A model generated the notes under the pieces. The model was given only the letters and a program-made list of their open reading frames with translations, ran no database searches and was not told the DNA's origin. Below are positions 37,495 through 46,965 of a DNA stretch of 64,000 bases, in pieces. Within the stretch, counting starts at the first letter, position 1. Every line of letters starts with the position of its first letter. Origin of the DNA: Azospirillum thermophilum (GTDB lineage: Bacteria > Pseudomonadota > Alphaproteobacteria > Azospirillales > Azospirillaceae); assembly GCF_003130795.1 (NCBI RefSeq), contig NZ_CP029352.1, forward strand, positions 722,001-786,000. The letters run 5' to 3'. A program made the position numbers and the translations under genes.

Positions 37495-38065
37495 GACCGT
37501 AACGGCGATTTCCGCCCGACTTCTCCACCTTGATCCCGGCCCGCTGGCCGAACTGCGGCGGATGGAGCCGGACGGTGTCGGAACCCCGGATTTCTGGCGC
37601 TTGGCTGCCGAACATGGCTTCAACCAAGCGCAAATCGGCATCTGGATGCGGATCGTCCGCATCATGGCGATCCTGTCCGACAAGGGCGCGCTGGAAACGC
37701 GGGAACCGCTCCACGATTGGAAACGTCCGCTGGGCGCCGCACTCGCCGACGGGGGCGACAAGGACTGGGCTCCCGCACCCGGCGACGAGCCGATCCCCGC
37801 GTTGTCGGAGGCCCGCTTCACCCGCTTTCTCGCCCTGCCGCCGGATGAGCGGGGCGAGGCACTGGAACGCATGGCGCGCGCGCTCGCGCGCAGTCGTCGG
37901 TCCGGTCATGGCTTGGACTGCGCCGACATCGCAGCGATGCTTCTGTTCCGCGACGATCCCCGTCCGCCCCGGAAGCTCGCGCGCGATTTCTACAACCGCC
38001 TTGATGGCGCCAAGCGCCGCGCCGAAGGCGAAAAAGCCGAGAACGAAAAAGAAGGAACCGCCTGA
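37478..38065 (+). CDS. cse2: Cascade small subunit Cse2 (CasB)
   Basis: A 195-aa helical protein, beginning MPPLNETVTAISARLLHLDP, with GPLAELRRMEP and ALARSRRSGHGLDCADIAAM, typical of Cse2, of which two copies line the belly of Cascade and stabilise the displaced strand. The C-terminus is Lys/Glu-rich. It overlaps cas8e by 17 bp and cas7e by 1 bp, consistent with coupled translation. Confidence 0.9.
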   Translation: MPPLNETVTAISARLLHLDPGPLAELRRMEPDGVGTPDFWRLAAEHGFNQAQIGIWMRIVRIMAILSDKGALETREPLHDWKRPLGAALADGGDKDWAPAPGDEPIPALSEARFTRFLALPPDERGEALERMARALARSRRSGHGLDCADIAAMLLFRDDPRPPRKLARDFYNRLDGAKRRAEGEKAENEKEGTA

Positions 38066-39195
38066 TGTCCCGCTCCCGCTTTCTGCAAATCCATACGCTG
38101 CACACCTACACCGGCGCCTTGCTGAACCGCGACGACACCGGGCTGGCGAAGCAGCTTCCCTATGGTGGCACCTTCCGCACGCGCATTTCCTCCCAATGCC
38201 TGAAGCGGCACTGGCGCAAGGCCGACGACGTGCACGCGCTGTCGGAGATCGACGGCGCCGAGGACTCGTTCCGCTCCCGCGAGCTGGTGACGGAACGTGT
38301 GATCGCCCCCTTGCGCGCCGAGTTCCCCAAGGAGGTCATCGACGCCCTGGAGCCGGAACTCCAGAAGGCCGTTTACGGCGAAAAGGCCGACAAGGGCAAG
38401 CGCAGCCGCCAGACCCTGCTGCTGGGCGCGCCCGAACTGGCGTGGCTGGCCGGCGAGGCGAAGCGTCTGGCCGCTGAGGCCACCGACGCCAAGGCTGCGA
38501 AGACTGGCGTCGCCGACTGGGCCAAGAGCTTCAAGGACAACATCAAGGCGCTGCGCGAGGCGACGGCCCTGCCCGGCGGCCTGACCGCAGCCCTGTTCGG
38601 CCGAATGGTCACCTCCGACCCGGCGGCCAACATCGACGCGCCCGTTCACGTCGCCCACGCATTCACCGTTCATGCGCAGGAATCCGAAAGCGACTATTTC
38701 ACCGCCGTGGACGATCTGAGGAGGGATGAGGACGACAGCGGCGCCGACACCATCCAGGAAACAGAACTGACCTCCGGCCTGTATTACGGCTATGTCGTGA
38801 TCGACCTGCCGGGCCTCATTGCCAACTGCGGCGGGAATGCCGCTCTCGCCGGGGAGGTCGTCCACAATCTCGTCTACCTGATCGCAGAAGTGTCGCCGGG
38901 CGCCAAGCTCGGTTCCACGGCCCCTTATGGCCGGGCGGAACTGATGCTGCTGGAGGCGGGCGACCGCCAGCCGCGCAGCCTCGCCGCCGCCTATCGCAAG
39001 GCAATCGCGAACGACCTGGAGGTGGCGGCCGAGACACTGTCCCAGCATCTGGGCAAGCTTGATGGGATCTACGCGACCGGAGAGGCGCGGCGTCACCTGT
39101 CGATGGCGGACGCTGCCCCGCCCTCATCCGCGCCGGGATCCTTGGCCGAACTGGCCGACTGGGCGAAGGCGAAGACACTTGAGGCCGCGCAATGA
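38065..39195 (+). CDS. cas7e: Cascade backbone subunit Cas7e (Cse4/CasC)
   Basis: A 376-aa RAMP-type protein; six copies form the crRNA-binding backbone. It starts MSRSRFLQIHTLHTYTGALL and contains LPYGGTFRTRISSQCLKRHW and VHVAHAFTVHAQESESDYFT, hallmarks of Cas7e. Length is as expected. It overlaps the neighbours by 1 and 4 bp. Confidence 0.95.
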   Translation: MSRSRFLQIHTLHTYTGALLNRDDTGLAKQLPYGGTFRTRISSQCLKRHWRKADDVHALSEIDGAEDSFRSRELVTERVIAPLRAEFPKEVIDALEPELQKAVYGEKADKGKRSRQTLLLGAPELAWLAGEAKRLAAEATDAKAAKTGVADWAKSFKDNIKALREATALPGGLTAALFGRMVTSDPAANIDAPVHVAHAFTVHAQESESDYFTAVDDLRRDEDDSGADTIQETELTSGLYYGYVVIDLPGLIANCGGNAALAGEVVHNLVYLIAEVSPGAKLGSTAPYGRAELMLLEAGDRQPRSLAAAYRKAIANDLEVAAETLSQHLGKLDGIYATGEARRHLSMADAAPPSSAPGSLAELADWAKAKTLEAAQ

Positions 39196-39950
39196 GCGCG
39201 GACGCAACCGGCACCGGGCATCGATGGCTGATCCTGCGGCTGGAAGCGCCCTTGCTGGCCTTCGGCGGCGTGGCCATCGACGCCGTGGGGGTGACGCGGG
39301 ACTTCCCCGCCGTCTCGATGCTGACCGGGCTGTTTGCCAACGCGCTGGGGTGGGACCGGACTGAGGTGGAGGCGCACCAGGCGCTTCAGGACCGTCTGGT
39401 CTACGGCGCCCGGCGCGACCGGGCGAACCCCCTCGGCCTCCTGACCGACAGCCAGAACGCGCAGCTGGAGGCGAGGGAGCGCGGCTGGACCACATGGGGC
39501 CGCCCGGAGGAACGCGGCGGCGGCGGGCAGGGCATTCACCGGCGGCGGCGCGATTACCACGCCGACGCCTGCATCCAACTGGTGGTCCGCCTTGATCCGG
39601 CGGACGGAACGCCGGACCTCGACGCCCTGGCGGCGGCGCTGGAGCGCCCGGCCCGGCCGTTGTTCATCGGTCGCAAGCCCTGCCTTCCCACCCACCCGAT
39701 CTGGGCGCCGGGAATGGAGGTGACGGCGCCGACCGTCCATGCCGCGCTGTCTTTGCTGGCGCCCGCCGACGATGCCGACGATCCGCCCTGGTCCGCGCTG
39801 TGGCCCGCCGACGAAGGGCCGAAAACTGGCCGGAACGTCCATCGCGTGACGGCGCTGGCCGATCGGCGCAATTGGCGCACAGGCCTGCACGGCGGCACCC
39901 GGATGGTCGTGGAAGGATGCATCGGCGTCAGCCCGGAGACAGCGCCATGA
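39192..39950 (+). CDS. cas5e: Cascade subunit Cas5e (CasD)
   Basis: A 252-aa RAMP protein that caps the crRNA 5' handle. Characteristic pieces: LILRLEAPLLAFGGVAIDAV, FPAVSMLTGLFANALGWDRT and GRKPCLPTHPIW. It overlaps cas7e and cas6e by 4 bp each. Length is typical of type I-E. Confidence 0.92.
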   Translation: MSADATGTGHRWLILRLEAPLLAFGGVAIDAVGVTRDFPAVSMLTGLFANALGWDRTEVEAHQALQDRLVYGARRDRANPLGLLTDSQNAQLEARERGWTTWGRPEERGGGGQGIHRRRRDYHADACIQLVVRLDPADGTPDLDALAAALERPARPLFIGRKPCLPTHPIWAPGMEVTAPTVHAALSLLAPADDADDPPWSALWPADEGPKTGRNVHRVTALADRRNWRTGLHGGTRMVVEGCIGVSPETAP

Positions 39951-40747
39951 CCGCCCTCCACCTGATCCGCCTGCCCGTGGATATGAAGGCGCTGTTCCGG
40001 TGGGCCGCCGAACGGAACCTGGGGCAGACCGACGGCGGCGGCTTCGACGATGGCCGCGTGCTGCACCATCTGCTGTCGGAAGCGTTCGGCAAGGGCCGGC
40101 TTCAGCCCTTCCGGCTCGTCGTGGAACCGCGCGGTGGCCGGGGAAGCCTCTACGCCTATTGCCGTGCCGACGCGGCGGGATTGAGGGACGAAGCCCACGC
40201 CGTCGCCCCGCCCGAGCATCTTGGAGTGATCGACCTGGCGGCACTGGCGGGCAAGCCGATGCCGGACGATTGGCGGACAGGCCGGCGGCTGGGGTTTGAG
40301 ATCCGCGCACGTCCGGTGCGGCGGCTGCTAAAGCCACTGGCCGAAGCGGGCAAGCGGCCCTTCGCAGAGGGGGACGAAGTGGACGCCTTCCTGGTCGCGG
40401 TCCTGCGCCATCCCGTGGAAGACCGAACTCCGGACCATCCTTCTGGTGGGCGCGAACTGAGCCGGGAGGTGGTTTACGCCGGCTGGCTGGCCGAGCGGCT
40501 GGCGGGGGCTGCCACGCTGGCTGCGGTGCGGCTCGACTCCTTTCGGCGCCACGCCGCCAGCCGCAAGGGCCGCCAGGGCGGAGCGGCGACACTGGAGGGA
40601 CCGGACGCGCTGTTGCGCGGCGAGCTGGAGATTGGCGATCCTGAAGCTTTCCAACTGGCGCTGGAAAAGGGGGTCGGGCGGCACCGGGCCTATGGCTTTG
40701 GAATGCTGATGCTGCGGCCGGCCGCTGGCGGATCGACGGGATGCTGA
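39947..40747 (+). CDS. cas6e: crRNA-processing endoribonuclease Cas6e (CasE)
   Basis: A 266-aa RAMP endonuclease that cuts the repeat hairpin on its 3' side and stays bound to it. It starts MTALHLIRLPVDMKALFRWA; the C-terminal Gly-rich loop GVGRHRAYGFGMLMLRPA is diagnostic. The catalytic His is probably in the N-terminal third (DDGRVLHHLLSEAFG). The start was taken at 39947 from the family N-terminus and 4-bp overlap with cas5e, not from the longer open frame. It must process both arrays, whose stems are identical but loops differ. Confidence 0.92.
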   Translation: MTALHLIRLPVDMKALFRWAAERNLGQTDGGGFDDGRVLHHLLSEAFGKGRLQPFRLVVEPRGGRGSLYAYCRADAAGLRDEAHAVAPPEHLGVIDLAALAGKPMPDDWRTGRRLGFEIRARPVRRLLKPLAEAGKRPFAEGDEVDAFLVAVLRHPVEDRTPDHPSGGRELSREVVYAGWLAERLAGAATLAAVRLDSFRRHAASRKGRQGGAATLEGPDALLRGELEIGDPEAFQLALEKGVGRHRAYGFGMLMLRPAAGGSTGC

Positions 40748-41649
40748 GCGGACGCCTGGGCCTGGACAAGGCCCGCATCCCTCACGGCGACCGGCATGGC
40801 CTTCTCTGGCTCGACCGGGGCCGGCTGGAGGTGGAAAGCGGCTGCCTGCGGTTCGTGACCGCTGGCGGCGGCGAACTGGCGGCGGGAGACTACCAAATCC
40901 CGCACCAGGGCGTGTCGATTGTTCTGCTCGGCCCCGGATCGAGCGTCACCCACGACGCCCTGCGGCTTCTAGCACGGCACGGCTGTGGCCTTGCCGCGAT
41001 CGGTGAGGGGGCCGTGCGCGTATACACCGCCCCGCCCCTGATGCCGGACAGTTCCGCCGCCGCGCGGGCGCAGGTGACCTTGTGGGCCGATCGCGAGACC
41101 CGGATGGAGGTGGCCCGTGCGATGTATGCGATGCGGTTCGACGAGATTGTCCGGACCCGCGACATCGAGGTGCTGCGGGGACGGGAAGGCGCGCGGATCA
41201 AGGAAAGCTACCGGCTGGCCGCAGAACGGTACGGCGTCCCGTGGCGGGGCCGGGACTACGACCGCGCCGCGCCCGATTCCGCCGATCTCGCCAACCAGGC
41301 GATCAACCATGCCGCTACCACGATGACCGCCGCCGCGTCGGTGGCCGTCGCGTCCATTGGAGCCATCCCCCAACTCGGTTTCGTTCATGAGGATTCGGGA
41401 CAGTCGTTCGTTCTCGATATCGCCGACTTGTACCGTCACGACATCACGCTCGACATCGCGTTCGGCGCGGCCAAGGAGGCGATGACAAAGCCCGAATCGG
41501 TTGATCGTCTGGTCCGCCGCCGAGCCGCGCGGCTTTTCCGTCGGAAGTCGGTGATCCCGTCCATGATTGACCGGATCAAGACGCTTCTGCGGCTGTCCGG
41601 GTCTGACGGTGGGGAGAACAGCCACGATGACGGCAGGGAGACGGGCTGA
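40741..41649 (+). CDS. cas1: Adaptation integrase Cas1 (type I-E)
   Basis: A 302-aa integrase that with Cas2 inserts new spacers. It starts MLSGRLGLDKARIPHGDRHG; conserved metal ligands appear in the C-terminal helical domain (NQAINHAATTMTAAASVAVA; GFVHEDSGQSFVLDIADLYR). The I-E subtype is clear from length and context. It overlaps cas6e by 7 bp and cas2 by 1 bp. Confidence 0.95.
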   Translation: MLSGRLGLDKARIPHGDRHGLLWLDRGRLEVESGCLRFVTAGGGELAAGDYQIPHQGVSIVLLGPGSSVTHDALRLLARHGCGLAAIGEGAVRVYTAPPLMPDSSAAARAQVTLWADRETRMEVARAMYAMRFDEIVRTRDIEVLRGREGARIKESYRLAAERYGVPWRGRDYDRAAPDSADLANQAINHAATTMTAAASVAVASIGAIPQLGFVHEDSGQSFVLDIADLYRHDITLDIAFGAAKEAMTKPESVDRLVRRRAARLFRRKSVIPSMIDRIKTLLRLSGSDGGENSHDDGRETG

Positions 41650-41954
41650 TGCCCATGGTCGTCGTGGTCACACGCGATGTCGAAGACCGCTATCGCGGCT
41701 TTCTGGGGTCGGTGATGCTGGAACTCGCCCCCGGCGTCTACGCCCACCCGCGCATGAGCGCCGGTGTGCGCGGCCGTGTCTGGTCAGTGCTGACCGACTG
41801 GCATGACTCGCTGCGCCGGGGCGCCATCGTAATGACCTGGGCTGACCGTGCCGCCGACGGCGGCCTCGGCCTCGCTAGCCTTGGTGACCCGCCCAAGGAT
41901 ATCGTTACGCACGGCGCTTTCCTTCTCGTCCGACGCCCCTTGCGGCGAAGCTGA
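41649..41954 (+). CDS. cas2: Adaptation protein Cas2 (type I-E)
   Basis: A 101-aa ferredoxin-fold protein of the I-E (CasTM/Cas2e) group: MPMVVVVTRDVEDRYRGFLG and LELAPGVYAHPRMSAGVRGR are typical. It acts as the central scaffold of the Cas1-Cas2 complex. Array 2 begins 50 bp after its stop. Confidence 0.93.
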   Translation: MPMVVVVTRDVEDRYRGFLGSVMLELAPGVYAHPRMSAGVRGRVWSVLTDWHDSLRRGAIVMTWADRAADGGLGLASLGDPPKDIVTHGAFLLVRRPLRRS

Positions 41955-41959
41955 CGGCC

Positions 41960-42003
41960 GGTTCTTTGATAAAGTGAATTAAGTCAGTGTCTTATAGGGC
42001 AGA
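41960..42003 (+). promoter_or_regulatory. Leader-proximal motif of CRISPR array 2
   Basis: GGTTCTTTGAT-AAAGTGAAT-TAAGTCAGTGT, the counterpart of the array 1 motif at the same 44-bp distance from repeat 1. It sits between cas2 and the array, the usual leader position. Confidence 0.8.
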
Positions 42004-43067
42004 GGTTCCCCCGCAGACGCGGGGATAGACCCGAGGTGAAGCGATGACGATGACAGCCGTCGATGGTTCCCCGCAGACGCGGGGATAGACCCTGACGCCG
42101 CCCACGCAGGGCAGGCAGCCTGACGGTTCCCCCGCAGACGCGGGGATAGACCCGCCGCCGCCATTGTCTGCAAAGCCGATGCAGAGGTTCCCCCGCAGAC
42201 GCGGGGATAGACCCCCGATCGTGCGCACGATCAGCGATCCGGACGCGGTTCCCCCGCAGACGCGGGGATAGACCCATCGTTGATGGGGTGCGGCTGGACC
42301 ATCGGTCGGTTCCCCCGCAGACGCGGGGATAGACCCAGCCGGATGGTTGGGAACACCGCCAAGGACTTGGTTCCCCCGCAGACGCGGGGATAGACCCCGC
42401 ACCATGAGCGTGCCGTGCGGGTAGGGTGCGGTTCCCCCGCAGACGCGGGGATAGACCCTTTACCGTCGGTTTCTGGCGCGAGTCGGTCCCGGTTCCCCCG
42501 CAGACGCGGGGATAGACCCCTTCTATGGCATCTACGACGCGCCGGATCGGGGGTTCCCCCGCAGACGCGGGGATAGACCCAGCCGCGCGCTGGTGGAGCA
42601 CTGGCTCCAACGGGTTCCCCCGCAGACGCGGGGATAGACCCTGGATGGCCGTCGCTCCAGTATCCGTCACGGAGGTTCCCCCGCAGACGCGGGGATAGAC
42701 CCGACCAGCACGTCTCGGTGCTCGGCATCTACGAGGTTCCCCCGCAGACGCGGGGATAGACCCCCGCGCGCCGTCATCGGCGGGAACATGCCGCCGGTTC
42801 CCCCGCAGACGCGGGGATAGACCCAAGACAACCTTCCCGAGTCCGTTGGTTGACTGGGTTCCCCCGCAGACGCGGGGATAGACCCCGCAAGAGCACGCCC
42901 GAGGAGCTGGCGGCCCTGGTTCCCCGCAGACGCGGGGATAGACCCTCCGGGGCGTTTGTCCGCACCGGTACGGGGAAGGTTCCCCCGCAGACGCGGGATA
43001 GACCCTGACTTGGTACGACTTCGACAGCGTTGTTTTCGGTTTCCCTGCAGGTGCGGGGGGAAGAGGC
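42004..43067 (+). CRISPR. Type I-E CRISPR array 2
   Basis: Seventeen repeats from 42004 to 43005 with 32-bp spacers, then a degenerate eighteenth (43038-43067). The repeat starts GGTTCC, has stem CCCCGC-AGAC-GCGGGG and ends ATAGACCC. Three repeats are 28 bp because one C (42065, 42918) or one G (42978) is missing. Orientation is plus, leader at the cas2 side. 43068-43244 between the array and the IS66 end shows only a short unassigned coding-like fragment. Confidence 0.97.
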
Positions 43068-43325
43068 GAACGAGGCAATCGCCCAGCGGGCCGAGGACGA
43101 GGCGTTCGCCGCGCTGGATGCGGCTCTGGCAACGCCGCCGGGTGAAGTTGGGGGTGTCGGGAGTGCGTGCGCTGCTGGCGTTCGTCATCGACGAGGCCGA
43201 GGGTGACCCGGACCTCAGCCGGAACGGACTGGCTGCGCTGAAGCGTAAGCGGTGTTCTGGCGTCACCTTCCAACGGAAGCAGGGCGGAGCGAAGCTCCCG
43301 GATCGCATGATCGGGAGAACGATTT

Positions 43326-43730
43326 GTGTCTGCGCTCGACCTTACGCTTGACCAGGAGCCCGTGCGGGTGCGCCGGATGGAGGTGATCACCGGCGATGTG
43401 GGCCGCCGGACCTGGTCGCCGGAGGAGAAGGAACGGATTCTGGCCGAGGCCGCGGTGCCGGGGGCTGTTGTTTCCGAGGTGGCTCGGCGTCACGGATTGC
43501 GGCCCCAGCAAGTGTTCGGCTGGCGCCGGGAAGCGCGTGCCGCCAACCGCTTCCAGGAAGAGGGCTTGGTGTTCGCGCCGGTGGTGCTGGACACCACGCC
43601 GCCCCCAGCCGTGCCGAAGGAGCTCCCGGCCATTGAGGTGCGGATCGGCGATGCGGTGGTGCGCGTGCCGGCCGGCATGGACAGCGCCACCGTCAAGGCG
43701 GTGCTGGGCGCGGTGAGGGCGTCACGGTGA
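43326..43730 (+). CDS. tnpA: IS66 accessory protein TnpA (OrfA)
   Basis: A 134-aa protein. The HTH region RRTWSPEEKERILAEAAVPG and VARRHGLRPQQVFGWRREAR are typical of the IS66 first ORF, followed by a tail with IEVRIGDAVVRVPAG. It overlaps tnpB by 4 bp. Required with TnpB for transposition in studied IS66 elements. Confidence 0.9.
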   Translation: MSALDLTLDQEPVRVRRMEVITGDVGRRTWSPEEKERILAEAAVPGAVVSEVARRHGLRPQQVFGWRREARAANRFQEEGLVFAPVVLDTTPPPAVPKELPAIEVRIGDAVVRVPAGMDSATVKAVLGAVRASR

Positions 43731-44080
43731 TCGGCATCGAGGGCGCGGTGCGAGTTCTGGTCGCCGCCAAGCCGGTCGACTTCCGCAAGGGCATGGATGG
43801 GCTGGCCGCCCTGGTGCAGCAGCAACTGGGGGCGGATCCCTTCAGCGGGGTCGTTTACGTCTTCCGCTCCAAGCGAGCCGATCGGGTGAAACTCCTGCAC
43901 TGGGATGGCACCGGACTGGTTCTCATCGCGAAGAGATTGGAGGCCGGCCAGTTCCGCTGGCCAGCGATCCGCGACGGCGTGATCCGGCTGACCCCGGCTC
44001 AGCTCTCGGCGCTCGTCGAGGGCCTGGACTGGACCCGGGTCCGCGCCGTGCGGGGGCCTCGGCCGACGTCCGCCGGCTGA
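43727..44080 (+). CDS. tnpB: IS66 accessory protein TnpB (OrfB)
   Basis: A 117-aa protein with the family pattern VRVLVAAKPVDFRKGMDGLA, VYVFRSKRADRVKLLHWDGT and GQFRWPAI. Role in transposition is required but mechanistically unclear. This is the IS66 TnpB, unrelated to the RNA-guided TnpB of IS200/IS605. Starts at ATG overlapping the tnpA stop. Confidence 0.92.
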   Translation: MIGIEGAVRVLVAAKPVDFRKGMDGLAALVQQQLGADPFSGVVYVFRSKRADRVKLLHWDGTGLVLIAKRLEAGQFRWPAIRDGVIRLTPAQLSALVEGLDWTRVRAVRGPRPTSAG

Positions 44081-44150
44081 TCTGCGACACAGCGACTCGC
44101 CCGCGGCTTCGAGGGCGAAGACCGCAGGCGGTGCGGCTATACTGGCGGAC

Positions 44151-45746
44151 GTGACGACCGCGCCCGAAACCCTGCCCAGCGATCCTGAAGAGTTGCGTGC
44201 CCTGCTGCTGGCCGAACGGGTCCGGCATGCCGCGGAGCTGACGGCGGCCCGCTCCTCGGCCGAAGAGGAGATCGCCCGGCTACGCCAGATCATCCGGGAG
44301 CTGCAGCGCCATCGCTTCGGCCGGCGGGCCGAGCGCCTTGATCCGGACCAGCTGGCCTTGGCGCTGGAGGACCTGGAGCAGACGCTGGCCGCCAAGGAGG
44401 CCGAGCCCGCCGGTTCCGCTGCGGCCAAGCCGGCCCCCTCGGCCCCCGGCGCCGGGTCAATCGCGGCAACCTGCCAGCCGATCTGCCGCGCGAGGAGATC
44501 CTCATCGATGTCGCCGACAAGACCTGCCGATGCTGCGGCGGCGCGCTGCATCCCATCGGCGAGGATGTCTCGCAGCGTCTCGACCTCGTCCCGGCCCGCT
44601 TCCGGGTGCTGGTGACCCGCCGCCCGAAATACGCCTGCCGCCAGTGCGAGGAGGGCGTCGTGCAGGCCCCGGCGCCGGCGCGCATCGTGGACGCCGGCAT
44701 CCCCACCGAAGCGCTGATCGCCCACGTTCTGGTGTCCAAGTTTGCCGATCACCTGCCGCTCTACCGCCAAGCCCAGATCTACGCGCGCCAGGGTGTCGAT
44801 CTCGACCGCTCCACCCTGGCCGACTGGGTCGGGCGGGCGGCGTGGTACCTGCGGCCCCTGCATGAGCGGTTGCTCGCCAACCTGAAGGCGTCGGGCAAGC
44901 TGTTCGCCGAGCCCGCAGGGCCAGCGAAGCTACGAGACGACGGCGCCGGTGCTCGACCCCGGACGGGGCGGCACGAAGACCGGCCAGCTCTGGGCCTATG
45001 CGCGCGACGATCGCCCCTGGAACGGACCGGAGCCGCCGGCGGTGGCCTACGTCTATGCTCCCGATCGCAAGGCGGAACGGCCAGTGACGCACCTGCAGGG
45101 GTTCACCGGCGTGCTCCAGGTCGACGGCTACGCCGGCTATCGCAAGCTGGCCGAGGGCGGAGCCGTGCGCCTCGCGTTCTGCTGGGCGCATGTCCGCCGG
45201 GGCTTCTATGATCTCCAGACCGGCGGCTCGGCGCCGATCGCCAGCGAAGCCTTGCGGCGCATCGCCCAGCTGTACGCGGTGGAGGCGGAGATCCGAGGCC
45301 GTGCCCCCGAGGCGCGCCGCCGGGAGCGCCAGGCCCGCTCGACGCCGCTGATTGCGGAACTGAGGGCGTGGCTGGAAAAGCAGCTGGCGACGGTGTCGCG
45401 CAAATCGACATTGGCCGAGGCGATCCGCTACGCGCTCAGCCGCTGGGAGGGGCTGACGCTGTTCCTCGACGACGGCCGGGTGGAGATCGACAGCAACAGC
45501 GTGGAGCGCAGCATCCGCCCGCTGGCCCTCACGCGAAAGAATGCCCTGTTTGCCGGCAGCGACGGCGGCGGCGAGCACTGGGCGACCATCGCGTCGCTGG
45601 TGGAAACCTGCAAGCTCAGTAGCGTCAATCCGCAGACCTGGTTCGCCGATGTCCTGACCAAACTCGCCGGCGGACATCCGATCACTAGGCTCGATGAACT
45701 GCTGCCCTGGGCCTATGCCCGGCAGGCCGAAACCGCCGTGGCCTGA
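44151..45746 (+). pseudogene. tnpC: IS66 transposase TnpC of element A, two frame breaks
   Basis: DDE-type transposase in three frames. The N-terminal part (44151 on) has the leucine-rich coiled coil and RHRFGRRAERLDPDQL. The first break is one missing C in the run at 44443-44447. The second is a 22-nt insertion at 44911-44932, inside the codon for the predicted first catalytic Asp; removing it gives LFADETTAPVLDPGRGGTKT. The C-terminal part has QVDGYAGYRKLAEGG, CWAHVRRGFYDL and the conserved SNSVERSIRPLALTRKNALF. The zinc-ribbon-like CRCCGG is also present. It ends 13 bp before the right inverted repeat. Confidence 0.9.
44911..44932 (+). repeat. 22-nt double mini-hairpin insertion in tnpC (element A)
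   Basis: Two adjacent 11-mers: GCCCGCAGGGC (stem GCCC, loop GCA) then CAGCGAAGCTA (stem AGC, loop GAA; contains GCGAAGC). Precise removal restores the DDE codon and the reading frame. The same insertion, with one substitution, is in element B at 47827-47848. Confidence 0.85.
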
Positions 45747-45759
45747 AAACACCGCTTAC

Positions 45760-46474
45760 GATAGGCCGGCGGCTGCCAGAGGATCTTGCAGGCGGAGAGG
45801 TTGCGCTGGACGACCGGAAGCGACAGGCCGGCGGATCGCGCCCACAGGAAGACCTGGCGGGCGCTGCCCAGTTCGCGGAACTTGCGGAACAGCATCCGGA
45901 TGGCGTCGGCGACGCGCTCGTCCGGATCGATCTCGATCCGCCCGGCCTCACTCCAGCAGTAGCCGGGCGGCAGCGTGAACCGCAGCTCGCCTCTTCGAGC
46001 CTTGCCGTCGCGGGCTTCGATGCCGCGCTGGCGCAACAGGCTGAGCTCGTACTCCGACATCGTTCCCTTCAGTCCGAGCAGCAAGCGATCGTTCAACAGC
46101 CGTGGATCATAGACCCCGTCCGGATCGATCACCAACGTCCCAGCCAGGGCACAGAGGTCGATGAGGTGGTGCCAATCCCGGCCGTTTCGGGCCAAGCGCG
46201 ACGCCTCGATGCAATAGACCGCGCCGACCGTGCCGGCGCAGACGGCCGCCGCCAGCTTCTGGAACCCCGGCCGTGCCTCCAGCCCGGACCCGGAGCGGCC
46301 GAGGTCCTCGTCGATGATCGCCACGTCGACGAAGCCGGCCGTGCGCGCCGCGTCGGCCAGCGCATATTGCCGGCGGCGGCTCTCGGCGTGGCCGGTCACC
46401 TGGCCGGGAGTGGATTGGCGGACATAGATCGCGGCCCCGCGGCCGAGGTGATCAGCGGTGATCTTGAGGCTCAT
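45760..46474 (-). pseudogene. Serine recombinase, 3' end removed by IS66
   Basis: About 238 codons remain of a large serine recombinase. The resolvase domain has IYVRQSTPGQ (nucleophile Ser21), AIIDEDLGRSGSG and CIEASRLARNGRDW; the recombinase domain begins with RRGELRFTLPPGYCW and breaks off after SACKILWQPPAYR at the IS66 end. Such enzymes move elements between att sites. It is preceded by two overlapping small genes in the same direction, a common arrangement for this group. It is not functional as it stands. Confidence 0.88.
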
Positions 46475-46631
46475 GGCCGCCCTCCTCGTGCTCCGCGCCT
46501 GGCCGGGCGCCCGCGGCTTCCAGGAGCAGGTCCGCCAGCGCCCACACCGCTTCGTCCGGGATCACGACGTTCAGGGGTGGGGCGTTGAGATCCAGCGACA
46601 GCTGGTTCATCGGCCGCGGTCGTCTGATCAT
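46452..46631 (-). CDS. Small protein upstream of the serine recombinase
   Basis: Not recognised by family. 59 aa (MIRRPRPMNQLSLDLNAPPL then NVVIPDEAVWALADLLLEAA). GAGGAGG lies 7 bp before the ATG, a strong ribosome site. It overlaps the recombinase start by 23 bp, so it is translationally linked to it. The hydrophobic-helical part suggests a folded peptide rather than a chance frame. Confidence 0.6.
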   Translation of the reverse strand: MIRRPRPMNQLSLDLNAPPLNVVIPDEAVWALADLLLEAAGARPGAEHEEGGHEPQDHR

Positions 46632-46965
46632 CGGCAACCTCCTCGGTGGGTGGGATGTCCGATGGTGCGTGATCGCCGGCTCGGCTCCGCAAATCCGAGA
46701 GAACTGCCGCCAATGCCCCAAGGGCGACGGTGCCGACCTGCGGCGGTCCCAACGCGTCCATCCCCAGGCAGGAGGCCGCGTCGCACATCCAGGCCGGCAG
46801 TTCGCGGGCGTTTCCTGGGCGCTCCTCCAGCCAGATCACCGGATGACCGCTGCGGACGGTTCGGCTCACCACCCGGAGCGTCTGCCCGTACAGCGGGTGC
46901 CACGGGTATTCGACCCGCGCCGACTCGAATCTGTATGCCGAATGATGCTCGGTCTTGGACTGGCG
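46471..46965 (-). CDS. DUF5372-like protein, start uncertain
   Basis: Reads YPWHPLYGQTLRV, VSRTVRSGHPVIWLEERPGN and ELPAWMCDAASCLGMDALGP, a pattern of small proteins (DUF5372-like) found ahead of recombinases in mobile elements. The frame is open from 46965, but no ATG/GTG/TTG precedes WHPLYG; the first start in frame is GTG at 46872, which would remove the conserved beginning. It may be 5'-truncated by the IS66 element B junction. It overlaps the two downstream genes. Function unknown. Confidence 0.5.
   Translation of the reverse strand, partial: RQSKTEHHSAYRFESARVEYPWHPLYGQTLRVVSRTVRSGHPVIWLEERPGNARELPAWMCDAASCLGMDALGPPQVGTVALGALAAVLSDLRSRAGDHAPSDIPPTEEVADDQTTAADEPAVAGSQRPTPERRDPGRSGVGAGGPAPGSRGRPARRGARGGRP

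Larger units (their letters stand above)
43245..45759 (+). mobile_element. IS66-family element A
   Basis: Terminal inverted repeats: GTAAGCGGTGTT at 43245 and its complement AACACCGCTTAC ending at 45759, each starting with the IS66 hallmark GTAAGC. It contains tnpA, tnpB and tnpC in order. Flanking 8-mers (GCTGAAGC left, GATAGGCC right) do not match, so no target duplication remains; one side probably underwent deletion. It cuts off the 3' end of the serine recombinase gene on its right. Confidence 0.88.
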
